Below, piece after piece: positions 34,377-37,535 of a stretch of DNA of 37,535 bases. Source of the DNA: Gracilibacillus suaedae (lineage in GTDB: Bacteria; Bacillota; Bacilli; Bacillales; Amphibacillaceae). Within the stretch, counting starts at the first letter, position 1. Each line of letters starts with the position of its first letter. The DNA lies in assembly GCF_017599345.1 (NCBI RefSeq), contig NZ_JAGFVL010000028.1, forward strand, positions 1 to 37,535. Direction: 5' to 3'. The notes under the pieces were generated by a model that was given only the letters and a program-made list of their open reading frames with translations, did no database searches and was not told the origin of the DNA. The translations under genes were made by a program, and so were the position numbers.

Positions 34377-34898
34377 ATGTCAGAGAAAAAACAACAAGTG
34401 TCCCGTCGTCAATTTTTAAATTATTCATTAACAGGGGTCGGCGGTTTTATGGCTGCTAGTATGCTAGCACCGATGGTACGTTTTGCAATTGATCCAGTAT
34501 TACAAGCTGCTGGTGGAGAAGATATGCATGCGGTCGTTGATGTATCAGAGATCACTGAAGAACCTCAACGTTTTGATTGGACCGTTGAGCAAGTCGACGC
34601 TTGGTATACATCAGACGTAACTCACAGTGCATGGGTTTACAAAGATGAAAACGATGAAATTGTTGCGCTATCACCAACATGTAAACACTTAGGTTGTGCA
34701 GTGAATTGGGCTGGTAATCCAGATTATCCTGATCAATTTTTCTGCCCATGTCATGATGGACGTTATTACAAAAATGGTTTAAATGTCCCGGATACACCGC
34801 CAAATGCGGCATTAGACTTATTTGAATTCGAAGTGAAAGACGGAACATTATATCTAGGAAATGTTAAAGAGAATCCGGTTCAGGAAGGAGGGGCTTAA
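34377..34898 (+). CDS. qcrA: Menaquinol:cytochrome c reductase, Rieske iron-sulfur subunit
   Basis: This 173-residue protein has a twin-arginine style N-terminus (SRRQFLNYS) followed by one membrane anchor (about 18-33). The Rieske cluster ligands are Cys102/His104 (CKHLGC) and Cys123/His126 (CPCHDG), with Cys107 and Cys125 able to form the stabilising disulfide. It passes electrons from menaquinol to cytochrome c. Two adjacent ATGs exist; the second (34377) is better spaced from gagggggg. It is the first gene of qcrABC, 3 nt before qcrB. Confidence 0.97.
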   Translation: MSEKKQQVSRRQFLNYSLTGVGGFMAASMLAPMVRFAIDPVLQAAGGEDMHAVVDVSEITEEPQRFDWTVEQVDAWYTSDVTHSAWVYKDENDEIVALSPTCKHLGCAVNWAGNPDYPDQFFCPCHDGRYYKNGLNVPDTPPNAALDLFEFEVKDGTLYLGNVKENPVQEGGA

Positions 34899-34901
34899 TA
34901 A

Positions 34902-35576
34902 ATGCTACAGAAGATTTATGACTGGATTGATGATCGTGTAGACATAACCCCGCTTTGGCGAGACATTGCAGATCATGAAGTACCAGAGCATGTTAACCCT
35001 GCACATCATTTTTCTGCGTTTGTATATTGCTTTGGTGGCTTAACATTCTTTGTAACAGTCATCCAAATTTTATCGGGGATGTTTTTAACGATGTATTATG
35101 TGCCTGATATTGAAAATGCATGGCGCTCTGTTTATTATTTACAAACAGAAGTAGCACATGGACAGATTGTAAGAGGTATGCACCACTGGGGAGCAAGTGT
35201 AGTTATTGTGATGCTATTTTTACATACGTTGCGTGTTTTCTTTCAAGGTGCTTATAAGAAACCACGTGAGCTTAACTGGATGGTAGGTGTCCTTCTATTC
35301 TTTGTTATGCTTGCACTAGGATTAACTGGATACTTATTACCATGGGACAATAAAGCATATTTTGCAACAGTAGTAACACTTGAGATTGCGGAAGGTGTTC
35401 CTTTCATAGGAGAAATGGCTAAAACATTACTTAATGGGGATCCGTCTATTGTTGGAGCTCAAACATTAGCTCGTTTCTTTGCGATTCACGTGTTCTTCTT
35501 ACCAGCAGCACTATTCGTGTTGATGGCTATTCACTTTATCATGATCCGTAAACAAGGGATTTCTGGCCCGCTATAA
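34902..35576 (+). CDS. qcrB: Menaquinol:cytochrome c reductase, cytochrome b6 subunit
   Basis: This 224-residue protein is of b6 type (short cytochrome b with four transmembrane helices), carrying the two b hemes through His pairs (MHHWGAS and HVFF/IHFIM regions). Cys43 (VYCFGG) corresponds to the residue that binds an extra covalent heme in Bacillus and in chloroplast b6. The quinone-site region LGLTGYLLPWDNKAYFA is present. The ribosome site is aggagggg inside qcrA. It lies between the Rieske and the b/c subunit genes. Confidence 0.97.
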   Translation: MLQKIYDWIDDRVDITPLWRDIADHEVPEHVNPAHHFSAFVYCFGGLTFFVTVIQILSGMFLTMYYVPDIENAWRSVYYLQTEVAHGQIVRGMHHWGASVVIVMLFLHTLRVFFQGAYKKPRELNWMVGVLLFFVMLALGLTGYLLPWDNKAYFATVVTLEIAEGVPFIGEMAKTLLNGDPSIVGAQTLARFFAIHVFFLPAALFVLMAIHFIMIRKQGISGPL

Positions 35577-35603
35577 ACTAGAGCTTAAGAAGGAGGGATA
35601 GCA

Positions 35604-36401
35604 GTGAAACGAGGAAAAGGGATGAAGTTTGTCGGCGATTCACGAGTTACAGCTGATAAGCAAAAGTTTATTCCAAAAGATTATTCAGAGTATCCTGGTA
35701 GAACAGAAGCGTTTTGGCCAAATTATTTGTTAAAAGAGTGGTTAGTAGGGGCAGTATTTTTAGTAGGATTTTTATGTTTAACCATTGCACACCCTGCACC
35801 ATTGGAGAAAATGGCTGATCCAACTGATACTAGTTATTTACCATTACCCGACTGGTATTTCTTATTTTTATATCAATTATTGAAGTATAAATTTGCAAGT
35901 GCTCAATTCTTTGTATTAGGTGCAATTGTTATTCCTGGACTAGCATTTGGTGCACTTTTCTTAGCACCATTCCTAGACAAAGGCAAAGAGCGTCGCCCAC
36001 ATAAACGGCCAATTGCTACTGGATTAATGCTTCTTAGTTTTGTTGCTGTATTTTGGTTAACGTATGAAGCAGCAGCACATGTTGACTGGGAAGGAAAAGC
36101 AGAAAACAATAAACCAGAGTGGCCGGATGATAAACCTTCAGTCGAGATAGATGAGTCTGCTCCAGGATATGCACTGTATGAAGAGAACAGTTGTATTAAT
36201 TGTCATGGTGGAGATCTCGCTGGTGGGGGAGCAGCACCAGGATTGATTGGTATTGATTTAGATGTAGAAGAAATTAAAGATATTGCAGTTAATGGTGTTG
36301 GTTCAATGCCTGCAGATCAATTTCAAGGGACAGACGAAGAATTACAAGAGTTGGCAGAGTTTATCATATCTGTGAACGAAGAAGCTTCAGAAGAAGAATA
36401 A
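35604..36401 (+). CDS. qcrC: Menaquinol:cytochrome c reductase, fused subunit IV / cytochrome c
   Basis: This 265-residue protein is the fusion typical of Bacillus. The N-terminal part (1-155) resembles subunit IV of b6f, with three membrane helices and the PDWYFLFLYQLL quinone-site motif containing the sequence equivalent to PEWY. A C-terminal cytochrome c domain follows, with the heme motif Cys197-Cys200-His201 (CINCH) and a likely axial Met235. The start is GTG behind aaggaggg. A strong terminator follows. Confidence 0.97.
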   Translation: MKRGKGMKFVGDSRVTADKQKFIPKDYSEYPGRTEAFWPNYLLKEWLVGAVFLVGFLCLTIAHPAPLEKMADPTDTSYLPLPDWYFLFLYQLLKYKFASAQFFVLGAIVIPGLAFGALFLAPFLDKGKERRPHKRPIATGLMLLSFVAVFWLTYEAAAHVDWEGKAENNKPEWPDDKPSVEIDESAPGYALYEENSCINCHGGDLAGGGAAPGLIGIDLDVEEIKDIAVNGVGSMPADQFQGTDEELQELAEFIISVNEEASEEE

Positions 36402-36405
36402 ATCA

Positions 36406-36442
36406 AAACCCTCGCTCGTAATGCGCATGAGCGAGGGTTTTT
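36406..36442 (+). terminator. Terminator of qcrABC
   Basis: Stem CCCTCGCTC (36410-36418) pairs with GAGCGAGGG (36429-36437), preceded by an A-run and followed by TTTTT. Confidence 0.94.
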
Positions 36443-36530
36443 AATAGCGTTCAATTAATTCTGGTAAGGTGGTAAGTCTATCTTTGTTTATGGTTGTAAT
36501 TTATTCAGAAAAATAGAGGGGAAATATATA

Positions 36531-37109
36531 ATGCTGCAAAAAATATTGTTCCATCCATATTTTATTGCTCTTTTATTTATTGTGAATCTACTAGGTACTA
36601 TTTATGGATACTTCTGGTATGGTAATCAACTAAGTGATACACCTGTTCAGTTTCTTGCCTTTGTACCAGACAGTCCAACAGCTAGTCTGTTTTTTACATT
36701 GTTTTTATTTTTTTTGTTAATGGGGAAGCATGTACCAATTATTGAAGCATTAGCATTTACTTCACTTGTGAAATATGGGACCTGGGCTGTTGTTATGAAC
36801 CTATTAACACTTTACATTAGTGGAGATTTAAGCTGGCAAGGGTATATGTTAATCGCTTCTCATGGAGCGATGGCCATTCAAGCATTTTTGTACGCGCCAC
36901 TTTATAAAATTAAATTGGGCCACTTAGCGATTGCCGCAGTCTGGTTATTACATAATGAGTTGATTGATTATGTGTATGGGATGATGCCTGTTTACGGTAG
37001 TCTAACTGATTATCAACAACATATCGGATACTTTACTTTTTGGCTATCGATTATAACTATCTTTACCGTTTATCAGATATCGGTAAAGAAAAATATTAGA
37101 CAATTATAA
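36531..37109 (+). CDS. ypjA: YpjA, DUF1405 membrane protein
   Basis: This 192-residue protein has five or six predicted transmembrane segments and the DUF1405 pattern (YGYFWYGNQL, FVPDSPTASLFFTLFLFF, WLLHNELIDYVYGM). The ribosome site is gagggga. It follows qcrC as in B. subtilis, where ypjB comes next; here a repeat begins after the gene and the window ends, so ypjB may simply lie beyond. The function is unknown. Confidence 0.92.
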   Translation: MLQKILFHPYFIALLFIVNLLGTIYGYFWYGNQLSDTPVQFLAFVPDSPTASLFFTLFLFFLLMGKHVPIIEALAFTSLVKYGTWAVVMNLLTLYISGDLSWQGYMLIASHGAMAIQAFLYAPLYKIKLGHLAIAAVWLLHNELIDYVYGMMPVYGSLTDYQQHIGYFTFWLSIITIFTVYQISVKKNIRQL

Positions 37110-37166
37110 CCTGAAACATGAAACCAACCGCCATAGCCCACTTAATGTATATAAGATCATACTGTG

Positions 37167-37535
37167 CAGTAGATATATACTGCGAAGTAATGAAAATACT
37201 GTTTGTTCGAAATTAAATGCACAGTCACCTATGAAGTAATTTTGACATATATCGTGATCATAACTGCCACTCCGGCTGCCCACTTCCCTTTCCGTGGGGT
37301 TTGTCCTTCAGCTAACTTTTTCGAGCCAAAACCGCTCGAAAAAGTGGATCTTCAGGTCAAACAATTCCCACAGGAGTGAAAGTGGGCGGCCTTCGTTAAG
37401 ATATGCCCTACAACACTAATCCGAAATCAACCAATCGAATTCTCCACCATATGTATTTCCATGAGTTCTATCCTTTCTATAACCAGAGCACAACAATAGC
37501 GTAGGCAGAATACGGAGACTCCTGTGGGAACTCAC
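37167..37535 (+). repeat. Composite repeat, copy C (cut by the window end)
   Basis: It begins with cagtagatatatactgcg and aagtaatg (37167-37192), the same end as copy A and, inverted, the right end of copy B. The beta hairpin module spans 37264-37391, with arms CCCACTT...GTGGG and centre CTTTTTCGAGC/GCTCGAAAAAG. The conserved spacer follows and then the start of an inverted alpha module (from about 37508: gtaggcagaatacggag...). Compared with copy B the spacer is roughly 60 nt shorter. It runs off the window, consistent with a contig ending in a repeat. Confidence 0.8.

Noticed and set aside
1-37535. CRISPR arrays, tRNA or rRNA genes, prophage or defence modules
   Set aside because: No regularly spaced direct repeats, no tRNA-like cloverleaf that I could recognise, and no phage or defence protein among the genes; the repeats present are palindromic and dispersed.

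Overview
This 37.5 kb window is low-GC Firmicutes DNA, best explained as a chromosomal contig from a spore-forming member of the Bacillaceae (Oceanobacillus/Virgibacillus/Gracilibacillus-like; the genus is an inference). From about 3 kb to the end, the gene order closely follows the B. subtilis ypdA-to-ypjA segment: ypdA, prsW, sleB-ypeB, ypfA(dgrA)-cmk-plsC-ypfD, yphA-yphB, der-gpsA, a SpoVIF-type gene, yphF, spoIVA, hbs, hepS-menH-hepT-ndk-cheR, aroF-aroB-aroH-hisC-tyrA-aroA, ypiA-ypiB-ypiF, qcrABC and ypjA. I see no tRNA, rRNA, CRISPR array, prophage or defence island.

Layout. Positions 3-1463 are a complete IS256-family insertion sequence, with one end lying 2 nt inside the window edge. 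Next, on the minus strand, is the spore-coat operon cotJABC (1567-2646). A bacillithiol-disulfide-reductase-like flavoprotein (ypdA) and a convergent asparaginase follow, then the PrsW membrane protease. Positions 6.6-8.9 kb hold the spore germination pair sleB-ypeB. Positions 9.1-12.3 kb hold a PilZ c-di-GMP receptor, cytidylate kinase, a lysophosphatidate acyltransferase and a four-domain S1 protein. Positions 12.5-20.3 kb mix ribosome assembly (der), lipid precursor supply (gpsA) and sporulation genes (YIEGIA cluster, SpoVIF-like, spoIVA). Positions 20.6-24.0 kb hold HU and menaquinone-7 synthesis (HepS/HepT make the side chain, MenH does the last methylation), then ndk. Positions 24.0-31.0 kb hold cheR and the aromatic supraoperon. 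Positions 31.8-36.4 kb hold the TPR protein YpiA, YpiB, YpiF and the menaquinol:cytochrome c reductase (Rieske, b6, b/c subunits), which uses the quinone whose synthesis is encoded upstream. YpjA ends the coding part.

What stands out. (1) A dispersed composite repeat of about 0.55 kb occurs three times, at 5831-6376, 31108-31685 (opposite orientation) and 37167 to the window end. Each copy has conserved outer ends around ACTGCGAAGTAATG and two long imperfect hairpins that share the cores CAGCTAACTT and AAGTGGATCTTC. It looks like a non-autonomous mobile element. The first copy appears to separate prsW from its terminator. (2) The SpoVIF-like gene has a perfect 11-bp inverted repeat that covers its Shine-Dalgarno sequence, and a sigma-K-like promoter lies inside the loop. 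This suggests that read-through mRNA from gpsA is silenced while the sporulation transcript is translatable. (3) The IS256 element carries an unusual roughly 80-nt stem-loop after its transposase gene. (4) Compared with B. subtilis, folE-mtrB and trpEDCFBA are missing from their usual places. Both window ends fall in repeated DNA, as expected for a draft contig broken at repeats.
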